64,000 nucleotides of DNA from Typhlomys cinereus (taxonomy: Eukaryota; Chordata; Mammalia; Rodentia; Platacanthomyidae), in the NCBI GenBank assembly GCA_023101885.1, contig JALPQD010000305.1, forward strand, positions 108,276-172,275, in the 5' to 3' direction. Under the pieces are notes generated by a model. It searched no databases. It worked only from the letters and a program-made list of their open reading frames with translations, and was not told where the DNA came from. Positions 1 through 11,610 of the stretch are shown here, piece by piece. How positions within the stretch are numbered: the first letter of the stretch is position 1; each line of letters begins with the position of its first letter. The translations under genes were made by a program, and so were the position numbers.

Positions 1-339
1 CATTTAGAGAGCTTCTTCATCTCTTTCGGTTAGAGAAAAGAAAAACCATGTGGCATTTGGAGCCAAGGGAAGACACCCTCCTTAGCAACGCCAGGGAACA
101 AAGAGAGTCACACTAATGCCATTTGATGTGACCTAACAGTTGTTTCCCATCTGCTGTACTGAGTGTTCCCTCCCAGCCACAGCCTTGAGCAGGCAGCTGA
201 TGGAGTTGGCTTGCGCACTGATCTTAGTTCTGGCTTCCCATCATTGTTTTTTCTCTCTCCCCCTTCCCTCCCTTTTTCTCTGTCTTTTTTTCTCTGTCTT
301 ATGTCTCTCCCTCCCTCTTTCTCCATTTTTAAGACAATT

Positions 340-608
340 TTTTTATTATTTATTCAATTGTGCATATGTGTATGTGTGAATGTGTGTGTGTGTGTGTGTG
401 TAGAACCTCGGGTGAACTCGGAAACCACCATGGACCGCCTCCACCTCGTTCACTCTGCCAGGGGATTTACAGGCTCCGCCCTACCAGGACCAGAAACGCA
501 GGCCGCCCCCGCTTCCGCCCCTCGTCTATATGTGGGGTCTAGGATCCGAACTCAGGACCTTCTGCCTGCAAGGCAGAGGCTTAACCCCGGAGCCACCTCT
601 CCAGCCCC
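340..608 (-). mobile_element. Geo-type dimeric SINE, CpG-rich subfamily
   Basis: In reverse orientation it starts with GGGCTGGAGAGGTGGCTC and has a B-box-like GAGTTCGGATCC, a GC-rich body (CTGGTAGGGCGGAGCC), a (CA)n run and a tail of AAATAAT units. It shares the body with the copy at 8705-8977. Confidence 0.8.
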
Positions 609-609
609 T

Positions 610-982
610 TTTAAGACAAATTCTAACCTAGAACTTGTTATGTATACAAGGATGACCATGAACTTAAAGTGGTCTTCCTAGGTTTCCTGAGTGTTGGGAT
701 TATAGGAGAGCTACACAATGCGGGGGTCTTTGTGTTCATTCTCAAAACACACCACACCCCCACCATCATTCTTGGTCTAGATGCAAGTTCTCTCTCTCTC
801 CCCCTCCCTCTGTCTCTCTGTCTCTGTCTCTGTCTCTGTCTCTCTCTCTCCTCCCCCCTTTCTTCTCATTTTTTGAAATGTGGTCTCTTTTTGCATGGTA
901 GGCATGCCTTGAAGTTGTGGAAATCCTCCTGCCTCAACCTCCTGAGTGCTGTCATTACAAATGCTAGCCACTAAGCCTGGCC
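610..982 (-). repeat. Two B1-like fragments flanking a CT-rich microsatellite
   Basis: Minus-strand B1-like pieces (about 610-725 and 870-982) show the CCTGAGTGYTGGGATTA-type core. Between them (about 788-855) is a CTCT/CTGTCT simple repeat. Confidence 0.6.
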
Positions 983-1904
983 TACCATACTTCCGTCAAT
1001 GTCACTTAGTCTAGTAACAGGGAAATGGAACACAAGGAACTTGGTGGTCCTGATATGGACACACATGTTGCTGTGAATTCTGAATAACTTTGGAAAGTAG
1101 TCTGCCATTCTGAGCCTGGGGAGAGGGTCTTTTTTACTTTCCCATGGGTCCCTCAGAGTTTGTTGCAAAGTTCTCTTTGAAAATGCCATCTTGTGTGTAC
1201 TATGCTTGGGGAGGAACGAAAACCTGACTTTTAATGTTTTGTCTGTTAGTATCAAGGCCAGAGGGAGAAGGGGAGTAATATTTCATTGTAACCTTTTCTT
1301 TATCCACCACAAAGGCCTCTTGGTAGAACTGACCTTCATAACTTTTAAATCCAACAACAAGGAAAAATCTGATCATGTTCTTGTCTGGGCTGTCCTCAAT
1401 TCACTTGAGGATTCATGTTGTCGGGCACACCAGCAGCTTCTTAATTTTGCTATTTTTTCCTGTCCACCTATTCTCTGCTCCCATTATGGATATATCCAAG
1501 ATAGTGAATTTCCAAATGCAAGTAGGTGTATTGCATCTGTAAAGATGTTTTAGCAGCCTGCCCAAGGTCTGTGCTCTTTATAAGCAAATATTTCATTGGA
1601 GCCGCACTACATCTGACACAGTTGACAGGCCTTGTTCAAAACAGAAACTGATGCTAAAAACAAAACTCATCTACAGACACCAATGTATTCTTAGTTGTTT
1701 GCTCTGGAGAAGGAGATTGAGTCAAGACAGGCAGGGCAAGGTGAGAGTGCAGGCAGAAGTCATGGGCCTCATTTCCTTAACCAAAATGCTCCTTACTACC
1801 CACTGGGAGGGGACTTCAGCCAGTCACTCACCACCATCACCTTCTCCATCTCTAACTCACCCAGCTACACGATGATGCTGGAACTATGTAACTACATGTG
1901 CATT
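983..1904. other. Intergenic, no feature recognised
   Basis: No clear repeat, gene or splice pattern is visible here. Short open frames lack any recognisable domain. Confidence 0.5.
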
Positions 1905-2095
1905 TTCATTAATGGTGTTTATTCATTTATTCATTTTTGTGGGATGGCGACATGCACGTTCCTTAGCACACTTCTGGAGATCAGGAGACAACATGTAGGA
2001 GTCAGTTTTCTACTTCTAGCACATGGATTCTGGGGGTAGACCCTAGGCTTGGCAGCAAGCGCCTTCACTCGCTGAACCATCTCACTGGTCCTAGG
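1905..2095 (-). mobile_element. B2/B3-like SINE
   Basis: The reversed sequence begins GACCAGTGAGATGGTTCAGCG, a tRNA-type head, and ends in AATAAATGAATAAA-like units. Confidence 0.65.
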
Positions 2096-2423
2096 TGTGT
2101 GTTTTCACATCATGCTGGCTAAACGCTCCGAGAGATACCAAAGGAGCCACTGTGGAGATGGAGACTTAACAGGTGGCAGTCCTGGCCGTGTAGCCATCAC
2201 TTTGACCTGTTGTCACTCAAGGCAATGTTTTCATTTGAGAACTTACGAATTTCAATGCTAAAAATGTGCAGAAACCATTGGGGTGCATAAACTCAAAGTA
2301 GCCTCTGCTCAGTTCCTAGGGATGACCATGACAAAGAATTATGAAGAAGTGGGGGAGGAGGAGGGTCCCTGAACAGTAAGAATTTGATCTCTCACATGTC
2401 CGCAGACCAAAAGCACAAAATAG

Positions 2424-2652
2424 TGCTGGAGAGATGGCTCAGGGGTTAAGACTCTGTTTTGAAAGCAGAAGGTCCTGAGTTGAGATCCCGGGTCCCATGT
2501 AAAAACACCAGGTGGAAACGGCGGCAGCCTGCACTTCCAGCCCTGGTGGGCAGAGCCTGGGAAATCCCAGAATGAAGCAAGAAGGAAGTAGAAGCAATCC
2601 AGGATGATTCCTGAAGTCACCCTTGGCCCTCCACAGGGACACAGGCCCTCTG

Positions 2653-2698
<46 letters not shown>

Positions 2699-2743
2699 CA
2701 CACACACAAAATAAATAAATAAGTAGAATAGAATAGAATTTTA
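2424..2743 (+). mobile_element. Geo-type dimeric SINE
   Basis: A good full-length example. The head is GTGCTGGAGAGATGGCTCAG, with GGTCCTGAGTTGAGATCC as the B box. The body includes CAATCCAGGATGATTCCTG. A (CA)n run of about 50 bp (2656-2710) and AAATAAATAAATAAG form the tail. Confidence 0.85.
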
Positions 2744-2925
2744 AAGTGCAAAATCAATACTGTTGTGTTGAAAGCAAGGCTCTTTGCTCAGGCTTTGTTT
2801 CTTCCAGCTTGTGATGACTGTCTGCATCGTTTGGGCTGTTGATATGTCTCCCAGATTTTTAAGCCAGCATCTTGAACTCTCTTTGCTTCAGCTTCACATC
2901 TCACTCTCCTCTGTATCTCAAGTAT

Positions 2926-3445
2926 GTGTGTGTGTGTGTGTGTGCATTTTCACATTCAGAATGCACTCAGATAATTGGATAATTCTAGATAACTAATCTG
3001 TTTTATACTGCTACAACCAAAATACCAAAGTGAGGCACTTGATAAAGAAAATGATTTTTTTTGACTCATGAGCTCGCGATTCTGGTTCCGGAAAACTTTT
3101 ATATATAAGCTTGGTACTAACATGACAGACAAATAGAAAGGAAAACTGCCCTGGACAGAAAAGGTTATGCATGTGTGTAACAACCACTCCCTCCCCACTT
3201 TGCAGAACTAGCCCATTCCTGAAAAGACTACACTCCATCACCAAAGCACTGCAGTCTCCACCAGCTCAGCATCATGGTTTTGCCATACGTGCTAATGTTC
3301 ACACACTCTCTTTTTGGCTTTTGTTCTTTTTTATACAGCTTCTCACCACATAGCTCAGATAGCTGCTATTACTTGAACTTGTGAACCTCCTGCCTCAGTC
3401 TAGCAAGTGCTGGGATTAAAGGCTCGCATTATCATGCTGAGTATC
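2926..3445. repeat. TG microsatellite, MaLR-like LTR fragment and B1
   Basis: A short (TG)n lies at 2926-2944. About 3000-3260 resembles a reversed MaLR LTR (GTTTTATACTGCTACAACC and a TTGACTCATGAG block). About 3330-3445 is a minus-strand B1-like SINE with TGCTGGGATTAAAGGC. Confidence 0.5.
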
Positions 3446-4269
3446 ATGCCTCACAAATTTTTGTCAACTGATATGTAGATATCTTGCAGCTTGCCTTAGA
3501 CACTTTCCAGGGTACATTCTGAGATTCCTTTTCCCTACCCCTATCATTTTTGCTTTTTCTATATTTCAATGTCTTCAAGATTTCGTTATTTTTCCTGCAA
3601 CTCAGAAATGGGGAACCTAGCTTCATCCCTATACTACAAAAGTTAATAGGCTTGAGAGCCCCTGAGTTCTGTTGTTGATCTTGCTTTGTTTGACCTCACT
3701 GCATGTCCACAGTGAACGTAAAGAGGAAGAGGAGGGCTGGCCCCAGAGGCCAGCTTAGAACAATTTGGGTCTCTTTTTTGCTCTGTGCACTGCTGGCAAC
3801 ATCTGTCCATCATGTGGCACTGGGAGACCACTTTCCAGGTTTTGAAGCAATGTCCTGCAAAATGTTTGTGGCATATTTTATTGCTAGTCTTTTCTCCCCT
3901 CTCCAGGATACTTTTTGTTTCTGATCATAAAAAGTAAGTTTTTCTTTGAATCAAATGGTGTGTGGAATAAAATATTACTCCAGTTTTCTGGAACAATCAT
4001 GTCTATCGACCACTTTTCCAATGAAAAGTCAGGATCTTTTTTTACTCCTTGCAATTCTCACACTACCAGGTGACAATTATCAGACTCTTAGAAACAAGGA
4101 AACAAGCACAGAGAGCTTTAGCAAGCAGCCAAGGGTGCTTGGCTAGCAAGGGACAGAATGAAGACTTGAAGGCAGGTCCTTCTGATCTAAAAATCCAGGC
4201 TTTTGACATTGACCTCAAATGCTCTTTGCACGTAGTGCTCACAGCTCTCAGGACAATAGGACAGACAGC
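3446..4269. other. Intergenic, no feature recognised
   Basis: No repeat or coding signal could be supported. The right end is the abrupt left edge of duplication copy 1. Confidence 0.5.
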
Positions 4270-5314
4270 CTGTATGCCCAATAGGATATATCTCAGCAGA
4301 TGGATGCCTGCTCCCTGGTCACACTCTGAAAGATTACTGCACCATTTGGAGGTGAAGTGCAGTTAGTGGAGAACTTCTGTGGCTTCTAGTTATCAAATGA
4401 GCCTTAAACAAAACAAGGTTCAAACAAAAGGCCTCAGTATCATTTCTTTGCTCTGTGAGTTTACTGATTTGTGAGGAATAATGGTGTATCCCTACGGGTC
4501 AGGGTACCGAAAGAGGAGGAGTCATTTTACTGCAAGGGGAGATGCGTGGGGTCATGCCTTAAAGGACTATCTCACCATCTATATCTGTTCCCTATTTTTT
4601 CATTTTCAAGTATTCATGTGCTTCTTTACCTTTGATGGAAGCCAACACAGCCTGCATCTGTTTCCAATACATCTAATTCTCTCTAGTCCCCATTCTGTTG
4701 GGAGAGGCAGACAAGGTAGTGCAATGGAGAGAACCCTTGACAAGGCCAGGAGCCCTGGCTTCTAAGCCCATCTCTGCCACACAAACCCATGACCGTAAGC
4801 CAGCTTTGGCCTCTCTGGGACTAAGCTCTCCAGGTAGTCAGGGGGGAAAATTCACACTAGATGCTAATGGTTCTTCCACCTGGAAAGTTACAGGATTTAT
4901 AAGGTGTCAATGCTCTGGCATACTAAAAAGTGATTGAAAAATCTACCATAAATATTTAAATTAGCCAGCAACATATGCTGGCTCATCACATAATCAGGAG
5001 CCATGTTAAGGAAGCGAGATCTGGAAGACAGAGGGTAATGCCTAATTTGGCACCTTTTCTTCTGCACTCCCCTCTCAACAAGTGTTCCAGGAACTTCTGT
5101 GTGCTTCCTCATTCTTGTTACTCAACCCAGCTCTAAGATGAAAAGTAGGAAGCTAGTAAGAAGCACTTCCCAGAGTCAGTTGTGGCCACTGTGAACCTTC
5201 ACTCTCTCTCTTCATTCTCTCCCCACCACACCCCACATCATGCAGGGATTTACCAAACCATGGGACTCCTTGTCCCCGAACAGCAGTGAGCTAATTCAAT
5301 TCCCTTCCAGTTTG

Positions 5315-5500
5315 ATTGAATGTCTCATAAGGACAAAACGGTTCATTTTCTATCGGGTAATCTATAATGAACAGAAACGTTATTTGGCTCACGGTTCTGT
5401 AGTCCGGGCAGTCTGAGATTGAGGGGCTGCTTCTGGTGGGGTCTTCTTGCTGCCTAGTAACATAGCAGAAGGCATCACGTGGGGATGGATTCAGAGATAA
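5315..5500 (-). mobile_element. MaLR-like LTR fragment
   Basis: It reads as a reversed MaLR LTR 3' portion (TTTGGCTCACGGTTCTGTAG, GCAGAAGGCATCACG). It recurs at about 13365-13500 in the duplicate. Confidence 0.5.
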
Positions 5501-5514
5501 AGTTGAAGCCTGAA

Positions 5515-5555
5515 GTCTATTTATTTTATTTGTTTACTTATTTATTTGTGTGTGT

Positions 5556-5591
<36 letters not shown>

Positions 5592-5789
5592 ATCAGAAGG
5601 CACTGGTGTGCTTTCGGAGGCCCAATGATGATTCCAGAATCATCCTGGATTGCTTCTACATCCTTTTTGCTAGGCCAGAAATGTGGGTCGCTGCCATTTC
5701 CATCTGGCATTTATGTGGGATCCAGGATCCAAACTCAGGTCCTTCTGTTTGCGAGACAGAGCTTAACGGGTGAGCCATTTCTCCAGTCC
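5515..5789 (-). mobile_element. Geo-type dimeric SINE (copy 1 of block)
   Basis: The plus strand shows a (TG)n run, the body ATCCTGGATTGCTTCTACATC, the B box reversed (GGATCCAAACTCAGGTCC) and the head reversed (CATTTCTCCAGTCC). Confidence 0.85.
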
Positions 5790-6339
5790 TTCATAGTCAG
5801 CCTTTAGCGCTTCACCTTCTTGAGTTCAACGATTCATAGCACTGTTAGTTAGGGAGGTGTTTCCCCACATATGCTCTTGGGAGCACATACAGGTACAGTA
5901 CAAAGGGTGGTAGTTCCCATGCTAGTGGCACCCCAGGCCTGCTGGAGGAGAGAAGCGGGCTCTTCTGACTCTCCTGCCAATCAGTGCTGTGCTAGAGAGG
6001 TCATTACAATGTGAGGCAGGATCCCTGGCATCCAGGGAAACCTCAGGAGGAAGACATCAGGAGGAAAGTAAGGCAGCATCTCCATAGTGACGAAGGGGAA
6101 AGGCCATTGTGCTCTGAGTAGTAAGAAGCAGGCCTTGGAGGCAGAGAAGTGCTGAGCTGAGTTGCACAATTTGTGGGTGTGCTGGAGATGGGGGTACAGG
6201 AGGAATCTGGACAAACAAAAATCTTGAAGAGTCTTCCTGTGGTTTTATATCTATGTTATGGCGGTGGTTTTTTCATGGGGACATGTGACCAGATAGGGCA
6301 CGATGATGACAAAGCAAATTAAAAAAAAAACGCCACTGA

Positions 6340-6645
6340 AGTCTCGCTTAATAAACCAAGCAGTTTATTGGGGTTCCTACAGAAGCACGGTGGGTGACTC
6401 AAAGCAGCTGCATCACTGAGATGCCCACCCCAACCTGGAGATTCCAAAGACCTTGCAGGCAGGGCCAACAGAATCACCTCGTTTACCACCCGAATGTCCT
6501 TGAGGAGGAGGTCTAACAATCTCACCACTTTGTTAACTTGCCAGCCTTAAGTCTCCCTTGTCCAGTCTCCTGACCCCCACGTCCCTCCAGGAAGGAGTGT
6601 TTCGATTTGAAAGAAATAACAAGTACAGCCCTATATTCCCAGCAA
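6340..6645 (-). repeat. Dispersed repeat of undetermined class (copy 1 of block)
   Basis: It contains GCAGTTTATTGGGGTTCC and a CAGCTGCATCACTGAGATGC block, ending near GGAAGGAGTGTTTCGA. A diverged relative lies at about 53800-54130, so it is an interspersed element. I could not assign the family. Confidence 0.5.
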
Positions 6646-7159
6646 TTGGTACTCGGAGACAGGAGAAGCAGCCTGAGTCATGAGACTTGTCAAACAAAGC
6701 CCCCCTCTCCGAGGGTCAGCAAGTGGTGTTAGGAACCAAAGTCACAGGCAGGGAAGGTAATGCTGGCAGGGGGTAGCCAGGGAAGGTGATGTTTGAGCAA
6801 AGAGCTACAGTAGGTGAGGAAATGCACCTTGGACATGCAGAGCCTGTCTTCTGGTCCTATTGCTGAGGGGGAATGGAATAGCATCAGAGTTGTGCTGGGT
6901 GGGGTTGACATTGAGGACTGTCATAAGAACTGGCATTTCCGCTGAGGTAGTAGGATCTTGATGGGGTCCCGGGCAGAGACCTGGGCTTGGATTTAGCCGG
7001 CCCCCCTGCTCACTGGGCTCACACAATCCCTTGACAAGCACTGGTCGAGGTCCCCTTTCAACCTGCGGGCTTCAAGACAAAGGGTCCTTGCAAGACTGCC
7101 TTCAGATTGTTTTGCTTTGCTTGGAGGGCCAGGGAGGAAGGCATCGTCCTTATACTTTT

Positions 7160-7418
7160 AAAAATTTTTTTATTTATTATTTATTAGTTTGTGTATCAGA
7201 GTTTAGTTTATTTTAATTTAATTTAGTTTAGTTTGTGTATCCCTAAGGAGGGCCAAGGGTGACTTTGGGAATCATCCTGGATTACTTTTATCTCCTTTTA
7301 CTTGGGCTGACAACATTTTTCACCTGACTTTTTTTTTAAACGTAGGACCTGAAATTCGAACTCAGAACCTCTGTTTGTAAGGCAGAGTCTTAACCTCTCA
7401 GCCATCTCTCTAGTCCTC
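7160..7418 (-). mobile_element. Geo-type dimeric SINE, older (copy 1 of block)
   Basis: It has the same body as the other copies (AAGGGTGACTTTGGGAATC). The TG tract has decayed to TTTAGTTTA units. Confidence 0.8.
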
Positions 7419-7724
7419 CAAATGCTTCCTAAGACAGAACATGGTCACCACACTAGCTAAGCAGATATGCAGCTGAGACACACTTGAATTCCTGATCCTC
7501 CTGCTACCCTCGGAGTGCAAAATCTGACATTCCAGACTTGTAAAGAGCCTGCCTGGCTTCCATTTCCCTTTTGAAGGACAAAATGTCAACTCCCCTGACC
7601 CCAGTACAGAAACCCTTTTGCTCAAGGGGTGAGGGACTCTTCCTGGTACCTCCTTTAAGAGTCAGAACAGGCCGACCCAGAAGGGCTGCCACTCTAGCCA
7701 GTACGTCCAACTGGAGGAAGGTAC

Positions 7725-7875
7725 CTGGAATCCCAGTACTTGGGAAGCTGAGGCAGGAGGATGACAACTTTGAGGCCAGTTTGCACTTGTCTCAAAACAA
7801 AACAAGGCCTGAGATATATAGCTCAGCATTAGAATGCTTGTTTAGCATGTTTGAGGTCATCAGTTCAATCCCCAG
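7725..7875 (+). mobile_element. B1-like plus ID-like SINE pair (copy 1 of block)
   Basis: A B1 core (TGGAATCCCAGTACTTGGG and AGGCAGGAGGATGAC) runs through an A-rich bridge into an ID-like unit (ATATAGCTCAGCATTAG, CAGTTCAATCCCCAGTACTG). Confidence 0.7.
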
Positions 7876-7996
7876 TACTGTATACAAAACACTGTTCATG
7901 GAAACCTGCTCCCTGCGGCCAGTATATGTGCTCTGGATGGATGTGGGTCTTGGGGAGCCTCAGCTAGCTCACCTAGGGAGGGACTATTCTGGGAAT

Positions 7997-8021
7997 NNNN
8001 NNNNNNNNNNNNNNNNNNNNN
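7997..8021. other. Assembly gap (25 N)
   Basis: Exactly 25 N, an arbitrary placeholder length. The right side resumes inside a truncated minus-strand SINE. Confidence 0.99.
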
Positions 8022-8099
8022 CGGGATGGGGATCCGAACTCAGAGACATTCCGCTTAATGGCGGAGGGGCGTTAAACCCCTGAGCCACCTATCCAGCCC
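8022..8099 (-). mobile_element. Geo-type SINE head, truncated by the gap
   Basis: Only the reversed tRNA-like head remains (GGATCCGAACTCAG to CACCTATCCAGCCCC), with several irregular bases that may be sequencing error. Confidence 0.7.
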
Positions 8100-8704
8100 C
8101 CATGGTGAGTTCTTAAAAACAAAAAACGTCCACAGTACTGAGAATGAGCACATGATTGTGAAGAGCGAACAGCGAGCATAGGAGGATCACGGAGCACGTA
8201 AATGCGGCCCGCCCATGCACATGACACGGACAGTGCCTTGCCCCTGCGAAGTTTTACCGCTTGCTACCCTACTCCCCTCAGGTCCCTCGCTGCCCGTGTT
8301 AGCTGGCATTGAGAGGGGTGCACGCAGGGATAAGGGCTTGGGTTTCTTGCTGGGATGTCATGCGGCCATGTGTACAAAGCAGGAACAGATAGGGAAGAAA
8401 TGGGTGGGGAAGGGGGCTCGCTCTCCTGCTAGTCAGCGTCTTGCCTCCCTGGGGGCTTAAGACACCCGGCTTCGCTTAGAACAGGCTGCTTTCCCACCTC
8501 CACTACAGCCCTCAGAAGAGGTGGAGGCAGAGGCTGGTCCAGTTTGGAATTTTCTGGCTGGGCATCTGTGGGCCGCTGGCCCTCGCTTCGCACATCCTCC
8601 CTTACTGCTCCTTACTGCTCCCGGCATGTAGAGATCAAAGCTCTTACCAAACTTGGCACGCCAGTGTTGGAAGTTCTTTTCAACCTAGTGACCAGAAGGC
8701 TCTG
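8100..8704. other. Intergenic, no feature recognised
   Basis: Moderately GC-rich unique sequence. Open frames here show no domain. Confidence 0.5.
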
Positions 8705-8910
8705 CGGGCTGGAGAGTGGCTCCGGGGTAAGCCCTCTGCCTTGCAGGCAGGAAGGTCCTGAGTTCGGATCCTAGACCCACATATAGACGCCAGGGGCGGA
8801 AGCGGGGCGGCCTGCGTTTCTGGTCCTGGTGGGCGGAGCCTGTGAATCCCGGGGCAGAGTAAACAGGAGGAGGTGGAGGCGTCCATGGTGGTTCCTCGAT
8901 TCGTCCCGGT

Positions 8911-8954
<44 letters not shown>

Positions 8955-8977
8955 ATTGAATAAATAATAAAAAAAAG
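8705..8977 (+). mobile_element. Geo-type dimeric SINE, CpG-rich subfamily
   Basis: Full length: head GGGCTGGAGAGTGGCTC, B box GAGTTCGGATCC, body GGTGGGCGGAGCCTGTGAATC, (CA)n, and tail GAATAAATAATAAAAAA. Its body closely matches the minus-strand copy at 340-608 and it retains many CpGs, so it is likely young. Confidence 0.85.
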
Positions 8978-9595
8978 AAAGGCTCTGAAGGGTCACCGCC
9001 TTCGACCTGCTACTAAGTGCCAGCCTCTCTGACCTGCACAAAGGGAGGAATGGAATTCCTTCTGAACAGATGTTAAATCTTTAGGAAATCTTCAGCCTTC
9101 CCACACACTCCAATTTGGTGTTTTTAGCTATTGCCAAATCCAGGGTGTGGGGCCGCTGAGGTGCACAGAAAGGAGTACAAGTAGCAACCCCCACCCCCTC
9201 CCCGGTTGAGAGCACGCCGACGTGCATGCCGGTATCCCCAGAACCACGCAAGTACCCCCAACGGGCATGCAGGTACCCCAGAATCCATTTAATTACCCGA
9301 TGTTGGCAAGGTTACCCCCAGCGTGCTTGCAAGTACACCCAGCAAGAGCCCCGGAGGGAGCAGGATGGCCATGTGAAGATGTTCCGAATTGCAGAGATCA
9401 TCACTGGGGCCACATTACAGTCAGATGGGTTGGAGAAGCCCCGAGGTACCAACGCATGCTGCGGTGGGACAGCAGGTAATGGTAATATCAGCAAGCTAGA
9501 AGAGGATTTTTGAAAGCTTTGCCATAAGGAACGATAATGTTTAGGTGATAAATATAGTAGCCTGATTTAACAAATATACCTGAAAACATTTTCTG
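8978..9595. other. Intergenic, with an irregular ACCCC-spaced stretch
   Basis: About 9190-9350 repeats units like CATGCNNGTACCCC(C)A roughly every 25-40 bp, a degenerate short tandem array. Otherwise nothing is recognised. Confidence 0.4.
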
Positions 9596-9965
9596 GACTA
9601 GGATTGGTAGCACACACCGGTGATCCCAGCACTCAGGACATGGAGGCGAGGGCAGGATTAGAAGCTTAAGGCTAGCCTCTGCATCGTATCAACCTTGAGG
9701 CTAGTATGGGCCTATATGAGACCTTCTAACAACAGCAAAAAAGCATGAACTCCAATATTGTGCTATTCTGAGAATCGTGTCCCCTTTTTAAAATGTAATG
9801 AATTATTGGTGCTGTATTTGGGTGTATGTTGTGTGGGCACATGTACCACAGTGTGGGCATGGACACCACAGCACAACTTTGTGGAGTCGATTCAATCTTA
9901 CCACCTTGTGTGGGTCTTGAACTCAGGACATCACAGGTGACCCATTGGTTCACCTCACAGGCCTA
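9596..9965. mobile_element. B1-like (+) and B2/B3-like (-) SINEs
   Basis: 9596-9730 has the B1 core GTGATCCCAGCACTCAGG on the plus strand. 9785-9965 is a reversed tRNA-type SINE ending near GTTCACCTCACAGGCC. Confidence 0.6.
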
Positions 9966-10419
9966 ATATCAGTTTAATTAACGCTACTTGGTTCAGCTGC
10001 CCAAGACTGAGGCCTGTATTTTTCCCCTTTATATTTCATCTTTCCTCAAACCCATACTGGTCAAAAGTAAACAGACTGCCCATGGAGAGGAATACAGTCC
10101 AGTTAGAAGAAGGACATAGAGCACTGTGTAGGACCTTTGGGTCCTGCTTCTCTCTTAGCATCCCCAAAGAGGGGGACACTAAATGTCTTAACAGAATTTT
10201 ATATACAACAATGACTGACAGTTAATCATCAGATATGCCCCCCCCACACACCACTTTTTCCTGCTCCCAAGTGACTGACCTTGTGGAAGATTCAGAGACT
10301 AGTCTCGACATCAGGAAAACAGGAGCTGTAAGGAGGGCTGGTTTTGCTCACACTGTGCTGAGATCAAAATTAAAGTAAGGCAGAATTGGAATTAAAGTGA
10401 TTAAAAAAGCAGCAAAGAA

Positions 10420-10790
10420 GAGATTGGAGAGATGGTTTAGCAGATAAGTGCTTGCACGTACAGCATGAGGATCAAGAGTTTGGATCCCCAGCACCCAGAC
10501 ATAGAACCAGGTAATGTGGTGGTCCTCTTTTGCCCTCAGCATAGAGAGGTGGAGATAGGGGGTTCAGGGGTAAACGGGCTGGCAAGATAGCTTCGGGTTC
10601 AGTGAGAGACCCCGCCGCTTCAGTAAATCAAGTAGAGTGCAGTGGAGGACACCTGACGTCAACCTCTGGTATCTCCAGGGAAACATACAGGCGCAACCAA
10701 CATACACAGGTTTGCCTGCATGGGATCACATGAAACACAAGAGCACCACATCACACGTGCACATAGTCCAGTAAAAAGAAAAATGACCGA
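10420..10790 (+). mobile_element. B2/B4-like SINE sequences
   Basis: GATTGGAGAGATGGTTTAGC followed by GTTTGGATCCCCAGCACCC is a tRNA-derived head. A second, more diverged unit (GGCTGGCAAGATAGC) starts near 10578 and runs to CA-containing sequence. Confidence 0.6.
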
Positions 10791-11040
10791 GTGGCAATGT
10801 TCTTGTATTGCTGGATTAATGACCTGGAACTAGGAGAAGAAAGGACACACAACCTTGGGGTGAACTGAGTTTGTGCACAGAAGGGAGCGTGGAACACAGC
10901 TGTGCGGGGGGATGTGGGGATCACAGCTTCAAATGAACATTTGAATAATCACATCAGAGAATACATTTCTTCCTGTAAGAGTGGTTTATAGGTTGTGGCA
11001 TTATAGGAACCTGAGACGTGACAAATCGTTGCTGTGCTCT

Positions 11041-11313
11041 TTTTAATTCTTTTATTTATTTTTTGGTGTGTGTGTGTGTGTGGTGGGTGTGTGTGGTGTG
11101 GTGTGTTCAGAGGGCCTGTGTCCCTGTGGAGGGCCAAGGTCGTTGGGAATCATCCTGGATTGCTTCTCTCCTCCTTGCTTCATTCTCTGGGATTTCCCAG
11201 GCTCTGCCCACAGGGCGGGAAGTCAGCTGCGTTTCCACCTGGTGTTTTACATGGGACCGGGATCTCAACTCAGGACCTTTTGCTGAGCAGAGGCTTAACC
11301 CAGTTGGTGTGCC
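11041..11313 (-). mobile_element. Geo-type dimeric SINE, head degraded
   Basis: A TG run, then the typical body (GGAATCATCCTGGATTGC, GGATTTCCCAGGCTCTGCCC). The terminal head is altered after TTAACCC. Confidence 0.8.
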
Positions 11314-11324
11314 TTAAAACACAG

Positions 11325-11610
11325 CTCTAGGAGACTGGGCAGGAGGATCACAGTTCAGAATGTACAATGAGCTCCAGGCTAGTGCGGGTAACCCTGCCTC
11401 AACAGAAAAGGTAAACGCGCGGTAGATGTAGCTCAATGATGGAGCATGTGCTTAGTGTGAACGGGGCCCTGAGTTCCAGCCCGGGACCAGAAAATAAAAG
11501 CTTTAAACCTGGTATGGTGGTGCATGCCTGGAATCCCAGTTACTTAATGAGGCAGGGGAAACACAGGTTCAAGGCTGGCCTGGGCTCTAATCAAGATCCC
11601 GCTTAAAAGG
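11325..11610 (+). mobile_element. B1 / ID / B1 SINE cluster
   Basis: B1-like 11325-11410, ID-like 11420-11505 (GATGTAGCTCAATGATGG, GAGTTCCAGCCCGGG) and B1-like 11508-11610 (GGTATGGTGGTGCATGCCTG). Confidence 0.65.

Larger units (their letters stand above)
4270..7996 (+). repeat. Direct duplication, copy 1 (ends at the assembly gap)
   Basis: This 3.73 kb stretch matches 12270-16053 end to end and in the same order. It starts at CTGTATGCCCAATAG and ends at the last base before the run of N. It is about 57 bp shorter than copy 2. Most differences are one- or two-base losses, often in short homopolymers or doublets (for example CCATGACC against CCATGTGACC), and few are substitutions. That pattern suggests unpolished long-read sequence more than evolutionary divergence. 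It contains a MaLR-like fragment, two Geo-type SINEs, a dispersed repeat and a B1/ID pair. Confidence 0.9.

Noticed and set aside
163..681. 172-codon plus-strand open frame
   Set aside because: Composed of a CT-rich stretch, a TG run and the reversed dimeric SINE.
2339..2707. Open frames rich in alternating Cys-Val (also near 5546, 8680, 13496, 17224, 32158, 35180, 41014)
   Set aside because: They are translations of (TG)n/(CA)n tails and the body of the dimeric SINE.
8705..8780. tRNA gene in SINE heads
   Set aside because: A and B boxes are present, but the head does not fold into a complete tRNA cloverleaf by eye and continues into the SINE body.
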